Source: Blepharisma japonicum (lineage: Eukaryota; Ciliophora; Heterotrichea; Heterotrichida; Blepharismidae). Taken from it: a stretch of DNA of 64,000 bases. Both the position numbers and the translations under genes were made by a program. Positions 43,509-53,242 of this stretch are shown here, piece by piece. The notes beneath the pieces were generated by a model, which was given only the letters and a program-made list of their open reading frames with translations, made no database searches and had not been told where the DNA came from. Location of the stretch: the NCBI GenBank assembly GCA_949751835.1, contig CATKHK010000036.1, positions 248,001-312,000 on the forward strand, given 5' to 3'. How positions within the stretch are numbered: position 1 is the stretch's first letter; the number at the start of each line of letters is the position of its first letter.

Positions 43509-44762
43509 ATGAAGGTCATCTTAATTTGCTGTCTTTTCTTATTTGCAGCTAGTCATGAAAGTGACTATCAGCATCTGCTTCATGGTATCTTACAAGGTGC
43601 AGAGCTCATTAGCCCATCATTTCAGCTAACTTGCAAAATATCTCTTCCTCGTTTTCTTGAAGCCTACCAATTTGATGAAACTTGGGAATCAATCATTTCT
43701 GATACAATTTTATTATCAGAATATTGCAAGTTCACCTCTGCCAAAGAAACCTTGCTAAAATTTAAATCTTCTGACTCACTCATGACAAAGTCATTTTCCA
43801 AGCTCAACGAAGCCATTGCAAGTGACAGAGTTGTCCCATCAAGCAATCTTCATCAGTACGGGGTCTCAATCGGAGCTTTTCTTAAGCCTTATTTCGCATT
43901 AGCATTGCCTACTGTCCTTGATTTCGAGTTCTCTGGCGATATTTCTGCCCTGACATCAGGAAAATATCCAACAGCAATTTTCCATGGTCTTGGAGACTGT
44001 TGCTACTACCCAGGAGATATTGAATTCACTGATTACATTCGTAAAAACGTTGGCACTTATACACGATGTGTAGAAATTGGCGACGGGTCTTCTACCAGTT
44101 GGCTTGAAGCTTTTCAATCTCAAGCTAACGAAGGATGCGAAAAAATCAGAGCCGACCCTGAATTTGCCAACGGACTCAATGTGATTGGGCTATCTCAAGG
44201 AGGATTGATAGCAAGATCTATTGCTGAAGAATGCGGAATGCCTGTGCATGTCCTCGTTACTATGGGCGGGCCGCATATGGGGGTTGCGGCAATGCCAAAC
44301 TGTTTTAATGGATTTTACTGTGACATTGTCAACGCTGCAATTGATAAAGACGTATATAGCAGCTTCTGCCAAAATCACTTAGGCCCTCCTGGCTACTTCA
44401 AAGATCCATATAGATATGATGCTTATCTTAAAAACAGTAACTTTTTAGCAAATCTTAATAATGAAAAATCAGTCAACGCCACCTATGTAACAGGGATGCA
44501 GAATCTAGACAATTTGGTTCTCGTTAAATTCACTGAAGATACCATTGTAGATCCACCAGATAGCGAATGGTTCGGATACTTTGAAAATGATAGTCATCAT
44601 CTTGTACCAATGAACCAAACTACTGATTTTAATCAAAATTTAATTGGCTTACAGCAACTTTACGCTCAAGAAAAGATGCATTTTATCCCTATCCAAGGTA
44701 ACCATTTGCAATTTACTGAAGCAGAGTTCACTCAGCTGGTGTTGCCTTATCTTTTACAATAA
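43509..44762 (+). CDS. Palmitoyl-protein thioesterase-like lysosomal hydrolase
   Basis: A 417-residue secreted/lysosomal alpha/beta-hydrolase. Signal peptide 1-15 (MKVILICCLFLFAAS). A 130-residue N-terminal extension precedes the PPT fold: PTAIFHGLGDCCYYPG (about 154-169), nucleophile Ser229 in NVIGLSQGGLIARSIAEEC, VTMGGPHMGVAAMPNC, and a C-terminal His399 in IPIQGNHLQFTEAEF. Paired Cys residues fit disulfides as in PPT1. Removes fatty acyl groups from S-acylated proteins during degradation in lysosomes; in a phagotrophic ciliate this would act in food vacuoles or lysosomes. No TGA codon and no intron. Confidence 0.92.
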   Translation: MKVILICCLFLFAASHESDYQHLLHGILQGAELISPSFQLTCKISLPRFLEAYQFDETWESIISDTILLSEYCKFTSAKETLLKFKSSDSLMTKSFSKLNEAIASDRVVPSSNLHQYGVSIGAFLKPYFALALPTVLDFEFSGDISALTSGKYPTAIFHGLGDCCYYPGDIEFTDYIRKNVGTYTRCVEIGDGSSTSWLEAFQSQANEGCEKIRADPEFANGLNVIGLSQGGLIARSIAEECGMPVHVLVTMGGPHMGVAAMPNCFNGFYCDIVNAAIDKDVYSSFCQNHLGPPGYFKDPYRYDAYLKNSNFLANLNNEKSVNATYVTGMQNLDNLVLVKFTEDTIVDPPDSEWFGYFENDSHHLVPMNQTTDFNQNLIGLQQLYAQEKMHFIPIQGNHLQFTEAEFTQLVLPYLLQ

Positions 44763-44806
44763 TTTAATGGCAATAACCTTAAATTTGAAAAATAAATTAG
44801 CATAAA

Positions 44807-45817
44807 TTAAACTGCAGTGGCTTCAACCACAAAAATTCTTTTCACAGGCTGGTAGTTTGTGATTCGGAATCCGCTTCTATCGAAAATTTGTTCAAGCTCT
44901 TGCCTTGTTCTTATTTTCCCTTCGCTTACGATCAGATTAAAAATGTCTAACTGAGACACGAGTTTGTAGGTGTTTTGGTCATGTCTGTCAAGAATATGGT
45001 CAGTTAAAAATAATTTATTGCCATGCTCTATTGATCTTCTGCAATTCTTTAGGATATTTTCTAGCTGCAGGTTATTAAATTCAGAAATCGCACATTTAAG
45101 GATCACAGTATCAAACCCTTCAGGCACTGTATCCACGAAGTTTCCTGATGCAACTTTAATCCTTTCCCCATGCCCATAATCAGAAATATTTTTTTCTACA
45201 AAATTCCTGAATATTGTCTGTTCATAAATAGTCCCAGTAAAATCTCTATAAGTTTTGGCTAATTCATTTAATAAAGTCCCGTCTCTTCCTCCTACTTCAA
45301 TAACTTTCCTGGAATTTCTTAAATCTATATGAGGAACTATGTCATTTGCAACCATTTTTACAAACATCTTATAAGTTTCTATATACTCTTCTAATAATTC
45401 TGGTCTTTGACTTAAGAAATCGTTAAATGTTTGGTTGAATTTAAGTTCTGGTGCTGTTTTATCAGTTTTTAGCACTTCAGGAAATATGCTGTAAAATTCA
45501 TAACGGTATGGATTTAAGGATAATTTTACGAATTTAGTAAATTGTTCATTCAGAAGGCATTCTGTGATACTTGTATTGGAAAATTGTCGGGTTTGTTCGT
45601 TATAAGAGAAGAGTTTTTCAGTTTCAAGGGCATGAAGGACACGCTCCAATTTATCTGGGACTGATGCTGATTCTGATGCAAGCTCTTCTGCTGTTTTTGG
45701 CCCTGAAGCTAAAAGCCGAGGAATGTTTAAATCGACGACAGAGTATAAAAGAATACCAAGCTGAGGACCAAATAGCATTTTTTGAATCTTTGCTTCTCTA
45801 TCGGAATGTTCTTGCAT
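44807..45817 (-). CDS. SAM-dependent O-methyltransferase-like protein
   Basis: A 336-residue protein with the plant-type/HIOMT layout: an N-terminal winged-helix dimerisation domain (VVDLNIPRLLASGPKTAEEL, about 22-90) and a Rossmann SAM domain (KVIEVGGRDGTLLNEL about 165-180; FDTVILKCAISEFN; KLFLTDHIL). In classical family members the catalytic His sits in an HDW motif where this protein has SEFNN, so the base is missing or replaced. It may act on an unusual substrate or be catalytically weak. Cytosolic, with no signal peptide. It converges on the thioesterase gene with a 44-bp gap. Blepharisma makes aromatic pigments, but a link to this gene would be speculation. Confidence 0.85.
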   Translation of the reverse strand: MQEHSDREAKIQKMLFGPQLGILLYSVVDLNIPRLLASGPKTAEELASESASVPDKLERVLHALETEKLFSYNEQTRQFSNTSITECLLNEQFTKFVKLSLNPYRYEFYSIFPEVLKTDKTAPELKFNQTFNDFLSQRPELLEEYIETYKMFVKMVANDIVPHIDLRNSRKVIEVGGRDGTLLNELAKTYRDFTGTIYEQTIFRNFVEKNISDYGHGERIKVASGNFVDTVPEGFDTVILKCAISEFNNLQLENILKNCRRSIEHGNKLFLTDHILDRHDQNTYKLVSQLDIFNLIVSEGKIRTRQELEQIFDRSGFRITNYQPVKRIFVVEATAV

Positions 45818-46382
45818 ATTATTTATTATTTACCATTAAAAATGTCAATTTATTATCTTTGATTGCTATCCATTATGGAATATAAGTTCAACAGAAATGC
45901 AATTTAGAATTCAGAATAGGGGAATGTACTCAAAATTTAAAAATTTATTTGATCAAATTATTATAATATATAAGAATAGCCCATTTTATGAAAATTATTG
46001 AATAAAGTAAATAGTTACCTTGATTTTTTTAAAATTTAGGAGCTTTATGTTATGATTTTAATCTAGTTGTGGGACAATAAACTGATTCTTAATTATTTTC
46101 AACTATAATTTAATGGAAGTATTTTAAAAGTTAATGCTTTTATTATCATACTTAGGGGTGTTTTATAACGTTGATTAGCGTTTTAATATTTATTATTTGT
46201 ATAATGCATAGATTTAAATTTATGCAGTATTATACAAATTATTTCTTCAGGAATGGTAAATAGTAGTAGCCAAATTATTCATCTTGTTCAAAACAATAAT
46301 AAGTTATTAAGATAAATTATGTGATAAATTGTCATTAAAATAATTATATAAATCTTAATAAAAAATCATTACAAATTTTATA
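45818..46382 (+). other. Divergent intergenic region, AT-rich
   Basis: About 565 bp upstream of both the methyltransferase and the small Ser-rich gene. No open frame or RNA gene seen; must carry two promoters. Confidence 0.5.
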
Positions 46383-46826
46383 ATGAAACTTGGAAACCAA
46401 GCAACGCTTTCTCCTTCCTCTACTAATAGCTCACGAATTAAATTTTCACTCTCTGCTTCCCCATATTCAAGAAATAACAAATATCTCTCAACAATTAAAA
46501 AACGCTTGGAATCCTTTAAGGATTCTTATCTAATTCATTTAGATAGCAAATCCATTTCAAGAAGCCCACTTTCTAAAAGAGGAGCTCTAATTATTAGAAA
46601 AGATTTAAAATTGCCTGAAGAAACCAAAAAAATATTCTCTGAGAAAAGAAATTCCCCTGAGTCAAAAAATTTAACTCAAATTGCAGGTATAAAAAGTAAA
46701 AAACCGCAAAAATTTCATTTAAGAAGCCCACAAACTCCCTTTAAAGATGAAAGCATTCAAAAGCAATACGAGGAAATAGAATTACTATTCAGGAAACCCC
46801 ACCAAAACTTGACTCCTGCCAATTAA
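46383..46826 (+). CDS. Unknown small Ser/Lys-rich protein with SPxTPFK motif
   Basis: A 147-residue basic, Ser/Pro-rich, probably disordered protein starting MKLGNQATLSPSST. Several SP sites (LSPSS, SRSPLSKRG, NSPESKN, RSPQTPFKD) suggest Pro-directed kinase targets. The RSPQTPFK motif recurs as SSPRTPFK in the unknown protein at 52227-53012. Ends 15 bp from the stop of the convergent Sec22-like gene. No family recognised. Confidence 0.6.
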   Translation: MKLGNQATLSPSSTNSSRIKFSLSASPYSRNNKYLSTIKKRLESFKDSYLIHLDSKSISRSPLSKRGALIIRKDLKLPEETKKIFSEKRNSPESKNLTQIAGIKSKKPQKFHLRSPQTPFKDESIQKQYEEIELLFRKPHQNLTPAN

Positions 46827-46841
46827 TAGCTATTTATTTAA

Positions 46842-47510
46842 TTATCCAAATTTAAGATAAAGCCCAAGTACAATAATAAGGAAAAGTGCAATAAACGGTC
46901 CATATTTTCGAATCCACATCATCATATTAAGAGTTTTTGATTTATCAGCGAACTTCTTAGAGTCGTCTCTGAGTTTGTGAGCCATGCTCTGTATATTCAC
47001 AAGTGTGATATCTCTTTCTAGTAAAGTGTCAATATTTTGTCTCATAATTGTTTTGACATCTTCAAGTTCTTTTTGTACATCAATCATGTCACTGTTTGGG
47101 CTCAAGTACTGCTGCCTTTTTTTCTTAATGAATCTATCAAATTTCAAGAAAAAATACGGCCTTTCAATTGTCTCAATTTTTGACCTAAAATCGACACTTT
47201 CACCAGTTCCCCATTGCTTTTTCAATTCTTCATGAAATCCTCCAATAATTTCGTCTAAGAATGCTAGAGCTAGCTTTCTAGGGTATTTTCCTTCTGCACA
47301 AGTCAAAAAGCACACCCCGTCGACAATTTTGTAATAAAATGTGTGATTGAGTTCAGTTTCTAGAATGCAAGCATCTGGAGCTCGATTTAATTTCTTCATA
47401 ACTTTTTTTGCAAGCCCTTTAAGCTCAAAAGATTCTCTTTGCATATCTTCGTATGTTTCACATAGCATCATGCCATCAGAGACCCTTCCAATAAATGTCA
47501 GCTTTGGCAT
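46842..47510 (-). CDS. Sec22-like longin R-SNARE
   Basis: ER-Golgi fusion SNARE, 222 residues. Longin domain at 1-120 (KLTFIGRVSDGMMLCETYED, FYYKIVDGVCFLTCAEGKYP) and SNARE motif at about 135-195 with the zero-layer Arg in DTLLERDITLVNIQ. The membrane anchor is at about 200-219 (YGPFIALFLIIVLGLYLKFG). The LTFIGRVSDG start and the spacing favour Sec22 over VAMP7 or Ykt6, which would lack or lipidate the tail. Complete, with no intron. Confidence 0.88.
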   Translation of the reverse strand: MPKLTFIGRVSDGMMLCETYEDMQRESFELKGLAKKVMKKLNRAPDACILETELNHTFYYKIVDGVCFLTCAEGKYPRKLALAFLDEIIGGFHEELKKQWGTGESVDFRSKIETIERPYFFLKFDRFIKKKRQQYLSPNSDMIDVQKELEDVKTIMRQNIDTLLERDITLVNIQSMAHKLRDDSKKFADKSKTLNMMMWIRKYGPFIALFLIIVLGLYLKFG

Positions 47511-47985
47511 TTCTGAATAGGAAAATTATAATGGAAAATTATCAAAATATTTACAAATGAAAAGTTTCTGCATCGAGAGTAAATATTTAGAAGGATAATA
47601 ATATATTTGGTCTCTAATGAAGGATAAAGGAATTTTAATCCATAAAACTTATTATATGAATAAAATTTAATTATCTTGTTCTATTTCATTATTTGAGCCC
47701 CCAGCTATAATTTCAAACATTTTTTACTATTATTATAATTTTTAGGAGAAAATTTTAAATTTAGTTCGATATAGATTTTAATTTTTATAAATTTTATTTT
47801 ATAAACAAAACTCTATCGATTATTACAAATGCCATTTTAAAATCCCTATAAACACTTCATTGTCGAATTTAAAACTTTCATAAATAATTAATATAATCTT
47901 TAATTTTATAATGCTTGAAAATTTTTTTGTTTTATTATTCGGCCGAAATATAATTTAATTTTTGCCACTAAAATATAAATAATAA
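47511..47985 (+). other. Divergent intergenic region, AT-rich
   Basis: About 475 bp between the starts of the Sec22-like and zinc-finger/AT-hook genes. Strongly AT-rich; no coding or RNA feature seen. Confidence 0.5.
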
Positions 47986-48771
47986 ATGACTTCAGTCAAA
48001 GAAGAAACATCGATTTTGGGCACCGATGAAGATGAGTCGCCAAACAATTCAAAAAGCAGGCGCCGCTCTAAACGAGATCTTCAAGGTCGTACCTATAAAT
48101 GCGGGTGCGAAAAAATGTATTTAAGCTACCCAGCATTATATACTCATATAAAAACTAAACATGATGGGATTTCTCCTCCGGGCACTGAAAATCCTCATCC
48201 AATGACTAATAGAGGTAGAGGAAGGCCACGAAAAACTCAAATCGGAAAAGAAGAAAAAGAAGAAACAAAAGAGATCCCAGAAGAAAATCCTTTAGAAGAA
48301 CTACAAATTATTGGCGGTCAAACAGACCCAATTATTGGTTTTGAAGATTCTAATTCAGAACTTCTAAATAAAATAAAAGAGTGAAAAGATAAGCCAATTG
48401 ATGAAATCTTTAACAAAGAAAATTTATCTTGCGATGATGTGTTTGCTGCCTACTTGGTAGAAATTGCTAGAATTATAGAAGAAGATGCATATAAAAATTT
48501 TGTATTATTTTTTGAAAACTTAAGAACCTGCCTAAATTTAAGAGGATACCAGCTGCATTCTGAAGAGAAATTAGAGAAAATTAATGATTATTGCATGGTA
48601 AAAGGTCCGGAAAAGGTTCCTGGAATATTTAATTATTATATCCAACAATTTATGCCGCTGAATTTTCCATCGTTTAATAAAGACTTCGCAATTAGAATTT
48701 CTATTCATTTTGATAAGTGGCTATTGAAAAATAATTTCACTGATATGAAGATAATTTTGACAGAAGAGTAA
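47986..48771 (+). CDS. Zinc-finger/AT-hook protein
   Basis: A 261-residue protein with one frame through a TGA at 48382-48384 (IKEWKDKP). Residues about 37-57 form a single finger-like unit, YKCGCEKMYLSYPALYTHI-x3-H, with CxC spacing instead of the usual CxxC. NRGRGRPRKTQ at about 80 is a clean AT-hook. An acidic linker (EEKEETKEIPEENPLEEL) follows, then a helical C-terminal region of 120 residues with no known domain. Likely a chromatin- or DNA-binding protein. Start at the first ATG, MTSVKEETS. Confidence 0.75.
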
Positions 48772-48774
48772 AAT

Positions 48775-49303
48775 AATTAATCATCATGAAAAATAATAAA
48801 TTCATTTTATTTGATTACTTATAGCAGATTAAAAATATCATTTTAAATATTTAAAACAAGTAAAGTTCTTTTGCTAGATACAAAATTATAATTTATTTAA
48901 TAAATAACCGGAGCTGGTTTTGCAATTTAATGCACAATGCATAGAATTTTAAATCTCATAAATGTATCGATTTAAAAAATTTTCTATTTTAAATAATTAT
49001 TTTTCTTTATAATGTGCCATCCTTTTCAATAAATGCATCTAAATTTAAAAATTAAATACAGGTATTTGTAAATAGATTTTCTGATGCCTTTATAAAATTA
49101 ATCTATATTGAAAGCGTAAACAAGAGATTATATATTTTAGTAAATTTTTAATATATCAGATAACGATAATAATCATAGTAAAATATTATTCTCAAGTAGA
49201 ATAAGCTTTGATAAAAAACACAGCTTTGATTAAAACACTAAAATAGTAAAGATAATATAAAGCAAGTACTAAAAATGTTTATATACAGCTAGATAATTAA
49301 ATA
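48775..49303 (+). other. Intergenic, AT-rich, nothing recognised
   Basis: About 530 bp between two same-strand genes. No open frame, RNA gene or repeat supported; it should carry the promoter for the pseudokinase-like gene. Confidence 0.5.
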
Positions 49304-51376
49304 ATGGCTTTGTGCCTCAATTCAAATGATGAATGCGCTGATATACCTACTGATGATATTAATAAATTTACTTTGATAGAAAAAATTACTGAAGAAGAGT
49401 TTGGAAATAGTTGAGAAGCAGAAAACAAATTTTCCCAAAATGAATATCTCATCAAGCAAATTTATAAAGAAAAAACCAATGAAACGCTAAAAGAAATATT
49501 GACTGGGATTAGCTTCTTACATAGAATTAATAACTCAAATATTTTGAGGTTAATATCTTGGTCAGAAGATGAGTCATCTATTTATTTAATATTAGAGAAG
49601 CCACCTAGATTAAATCCTATGACAGTTAATTTATGCGACTTTGAGCTAAAACAAATATTTTTAGGACTTATTATTTTGTCTCAGGTAATTCAATCGTCAA
49701 AACTAATAAAAAACTTTAGGCCATTATACACAAAAATGTTATCATTTGATAATTCTGGAATTATAAAGATTGATATATGACAGAATTTTATTAAGAGCAA
49801 CAAAATATCTAATAATTTCAGTCAAATAAAAAATCTAGGCATGATTTTCTATGAACTTTTGACTCATAAAATGCTTATAGGAGAATTTGAGGAAAATAAA
49901 CTAAAATTTCCTTTGAGTGTATCTTATGCTGCAAAAACCTTGGTAAAAACTGCCTTGCTTAATGATGAAATTAGTTTAGAAGACTTACTTGATTTTGAGT
50001 GGCTTAATGATATTTCTATTGATAATATATCGAGGCTTTCAAATACCAGCTGCAAAAGAAAATCAAAAAATACCCCTAGAAATAGCATTTTGTTTTCTAA
50101 GCCTTCTTTCGTCCAGGAAAAGAGCCCGAGAAATGAAGACAATAACGATGATTTATCATACTCTGATAGTGAAAATGAGAGGGATTCAATGCCATTAAGT
50201 AGTGATTTTATTGAAGAAATTGCTGCTAGAGAAAGTATAAAACAATTTAAAGATAGGATTGATATGAATTTTTCAAATTCTAATGTAATGAAAGCTAAAA
50301 TTCTTGAAGCTAATATTCAATTGATAAGTTTAAACACTACATTACTTAGCCTAGAAGCAGAAGCTGACCAACGAGCAGAAATTGCATATAGAAAAAATCA
50401 AGAAGAAAACTCAAAGTTGTTGCTTTCCCTTAAAAAAAATCGAAAAATTACTGAAAGCATTTTAGAACTTCAAGAAGAATATGATTTCCGCTTAGACGAC
50501 CTCGAGCATCTAAAAGCCAAAAAAAGCCAAGTTCAAAGTCTACTAAAAGCCCAAGAAAATCGTTTAATATCATCTCAAATCAAATTGTCTACTCTTAAAT
50601 TGGAATTATCAAAAATAAGCTCTAAAGCAAAAAAATTTTTAATTTACAAACAAATTTTTACCCCAGTTTGAGAAGAATCAAAATCATTCTTAAACTATAG
50701 AATAGAAAAAGTTTCTCAGACTTTACTTAAGCCTAAAGAGTTTGAAAATGCAAAAAATTATATCTCTTCGCTCTTCGATCAAGAAGATTCTTCTATCTCT
50801 GAGCATGGCGAAATTATTATTGACTTAGAGCAACTTAAAAGTAAAATTAAAAAGAAAAATAAACTTTATTCAAATAAGGAAGAAGACATTTTACTCGCTC
50901 AGAAAGACTATAAATTAGCGAAATTGAAAATTTTGAATGATTTAAAAGAAGAAAGACAGCAGGTTATGAAAAAAGCTAAAGAAATATGAGAACTGGAAGA
51001 AAAAATTAGAGCTGAAAGTGGGAATATTAAAGCTCAAATCGAAGAAATTCCAGATAATGGGCTATATTCGAACAATAACAATGATATTGAAACTTTATCT
51101 GAAAAAATAAAGGTAAATTATATGTAGATTTTACAAAGAAAAAGGAACGAAGCTTACAGCAAAATAGATATTTTAGAGCAAGAACATAAAAAAAATATAG
51201 AAATTATTAGCAAAAATAAAACAATTTTGCAAAGAATTGAATATGAACTTGCCGATGCTAAAATTCCTTATTTAATTACACAGCTGGAGATGCCTTTATT
51301 AAGGTCAAAAACAGAAAAATATATGATAGAGCCACCAAATATTCAGCATAAAATAAGATACAGCAGGTTTCTCTAA
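49304..51376 (+). CDS. Probable pseudokinase fused to long coiled coil
   Basis: Two exons (49304-51112, 51128-51376) give 685 residues, with TGA=Trp at several places. Residues about 20-240 follow the kinase layout but lack the catalytic signatures. There is no Gly loop (KITEEEFGNS), Lys51 sits in a beta-3-like YLIKQIYKE, the region expected for HRD reads NFRPLYTKMLSFDNSG, and DFG becomes IDIW. NLGMIFYELLTHKML matches the alpha-F/G region of active kinases. Residues about 250-290 are Ser-rich. About 310-680 are coiled coil (LISLNTTLLSLEAEADQRAE and onwards). It could be a scaffold or a regulator of an active kinase. The alternative is an unrelated helical protein with chance resemblance. Confidence 0.7.
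51113..51127 (+). other. 15-nt intron (pseudokinase-like gene)
   Basis: GTAAATTATATGTAG, phase 0. Splicing removes an in-frame TAG and extends the coiled coil by 82 residues to TAA. Confidence 0.88.
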
Positions 51377-51440
51377 ATCAAAAACCTTTGTAATATTTTG
51401 AAGCTTTTATTACTATTAATTAACTCAAAAAATATTAATT

Positions 51441-51941
51441 TTACTTAAAAATCTGTCTGTATATATAATTAATCACATAACTCGCTCCGATTCCTAAAAG
51501 TGCGGCAAAAATAAAAGTCACGAAATAATTCATTTTCGAAGGATTTTCTCTAGTTTCAGCTCGCTGTACTTCAGAGGATATTTCTTTCAATAATAACCGA
51601 TTACTTAAATAATGATAATTACGGGCAACCCTCGATTCAACATTAATCTCTTCATGAGAATTTTCTTCAACCTCAAGAAACTTTACTAATGTATTCAAAT
51701 TTGCTTTTGCTTCTATGCTATTCTCATCTTTACTTAACGCTTCATCAATTTTTCCAAGAAGAATCAAAGATCTGTCAATTTTTAATTTCATAGGAACTAA
51801 ATCAGAAGAAGAGATATGGCTTGGTTTTGGACTGAAAACTAAAGAAATTTCTTCATTGAGTCTATCTATATCATGTCTATATTTAATAATTTTTTCGTTG
51901 AGAGTGTTTAGGGTATCTTCTATTTCTTGGACAGTCTCCAT
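51441..51941 (-). CDS. Tail-anchored coiled-coil membrane protein
   Basis: A 166-residue protein with coiled-coil stretches (EIEDTLNTLNEKIIKYRHDI; LLLKEISSEVQRAETREN) and a single C-terminal membrane span at about 142-160 (FVTFIFAALLGIGASYVINY) followed by a short basic tail, YRQIFK. No signal peptide. The layout resembles small SNARE or SNARE-associated proteins such as Use1 or Bet1/Sec20-type, but no zero-layer residue can be placed with confidence. Alternatively a tether or an outer-membrane tail-anchored protein. Confidence 0.65.
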   Translation of the reverse strand: METVQEIEDTLNTLNEKIIKYRHDIDRLNEEISLVFSPKPSHISSSDLVPMKLKIDRSLILLGKIDEALSKDENSIEAKANLNTLVKFLEVEENSHEEINVESRVARNYHYLSNRLLLKEISSEVQRAETRENPSKMNYFVTFIFAALLGIGASYVINYIYRQIFK

Positions 51942-52226
51942 TATAAATTTATTTGAGTAATAATTAACTTTTTTATAAAAATCTTTAATTATTGATAAAT
52001 AATCAATAAACTAAGAGTTCTATTATTTTGTTTGAGTAAAATCCCTTATTATAATTTATGAGATCAAAATAATTGCTGAATTCACTTTTGAAAGTTGAAA
52101 GGTATTTGATATTAAGGGTATTTATTTACTAAAAAAAATTTATGATCAAGAGAAAGCAATAAAAATGAATTATTTAGCAGAATTGTAATTGATCCTCAAA
52201 ATTTATGGTGCCTATTTATAAATAAT

Positions 52227-53012
52227 ATGGGAAATAGTCCAGCAAATGCTACAGTTACTCTTTCAAATAATGTTTCAAATGAAGATCCCTTTAATCTTTT
52301 CCGAAAAAAATCCTCGATATCAGAAGTTCTTGGAACTAAGCCTCTCCAAAAAACAGAGCTAAAATTAAGTAGCCCGAGAACTCCATTTAAATCATCAAAA
52401 ACTCAAGTCGAGTCTGATTTTGTTATACGAAAAATACAACGATCCAAAACTAACATAGAGCAGGGGTCTATTAAAATATGTTCTAAATGCTTATCAAAAC
52501 TTCCATGTCAATATACAAATGATGGAAAATTTCAAAAAACATCACTCAGCCCGGAAATAAACATAGACTCATCGCCTATTACTTATAAACGGTCTTATAC
52601 AAATAGAGCTTCATTTAAAGCATTAGCACATGCAAACTTAGAACATGAAGAAACTAAAATAGCAAAACTCGAAACTAAGTTTCCAGAAATAATATCTCCT
52701 AAAGGAATAAAAAAATCAATAGGAGGTAGCCCTTCATTAGTTGATGAACTAAGGGATAAAGAAATCAAATGCCAGAGACGGCAAGAAATTTTAATCGAGA
52801 AAAAAGAGCAAGAATATGAAAAAATCATAGAAGAAAGAAAATCTGAAGAAATAATTAGAAAAGATACCATAAGAAGACTGGAAACATTAAATATGAATAA
52901 AGAAAAACAATTAAGAGAGATGGAAGGAAAAATTAAAAAAAGTAAAGATTATTTAAAAAATTCAATAAATAGTGAAGGGAAATATGCTAGAGGGATGTGG
53001 GCACTGATTTAG
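52227..53012 (+). CDS. Unknown Ser-rich protein with CxxC pair and C-terminal coiled coil
   Basis: A 261-residue protein starting MGNSPANATVTL; the MGNSP start fits an N-myristoylation consensus only weakly. The N-terminal half is disordered with SSPRTPFKSSKT, the same SPxTPFK motif seen at 46383-46826. A short KICSKCLSKLPCQY contains a CxxC that may bind zinc. The C-terminal 80 residues are a charged coiled coil (KKEQEYEKIIEERKSEEII). No membrane span; family not recognised. Confidence 0.6.
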   Translation: MGNSPANATVTLSNNVSNEDPFNLFRKKSSISEVLGTKPLQKTELKLSSPRTPFKSSKTQVESDFVIRKIQRSKTNIEQGSIKICSKCLSKLPCQYTNDGKFQKTSLSPEINIDSSPITYKRSYTNRASFKALAHANLEHEETKIAKLETKFPEIISPKGIKKSIGGSPSLVDELRDKEIKCQRRQEILIEKKEQEYEKIIEERKSEEIIRKDTIRRLETLNMNKEKQLREMEGKIKKSKDYLKNSINSEGKYARGMWALI

Positions 53013-53242
53013 AGCTAATTAAAATAAATGTTAAATTTAAAACTTTTTAAGCCAAGCTTCGCAGTTTAGGTTTGTGTGTTATATTATTATATTATAAAAA
53101 TAAATCTGACTATTTAAGTCATTGGAGGAACTATATGAAAACCGCCGATAATGAAATTAATCCTCCATATTAATTTTCTCAACAACTATTATCAGTGAGT
53201 TTCATTTAATTATCACTTTTGTTTTCCAATAATTATCAAAAA

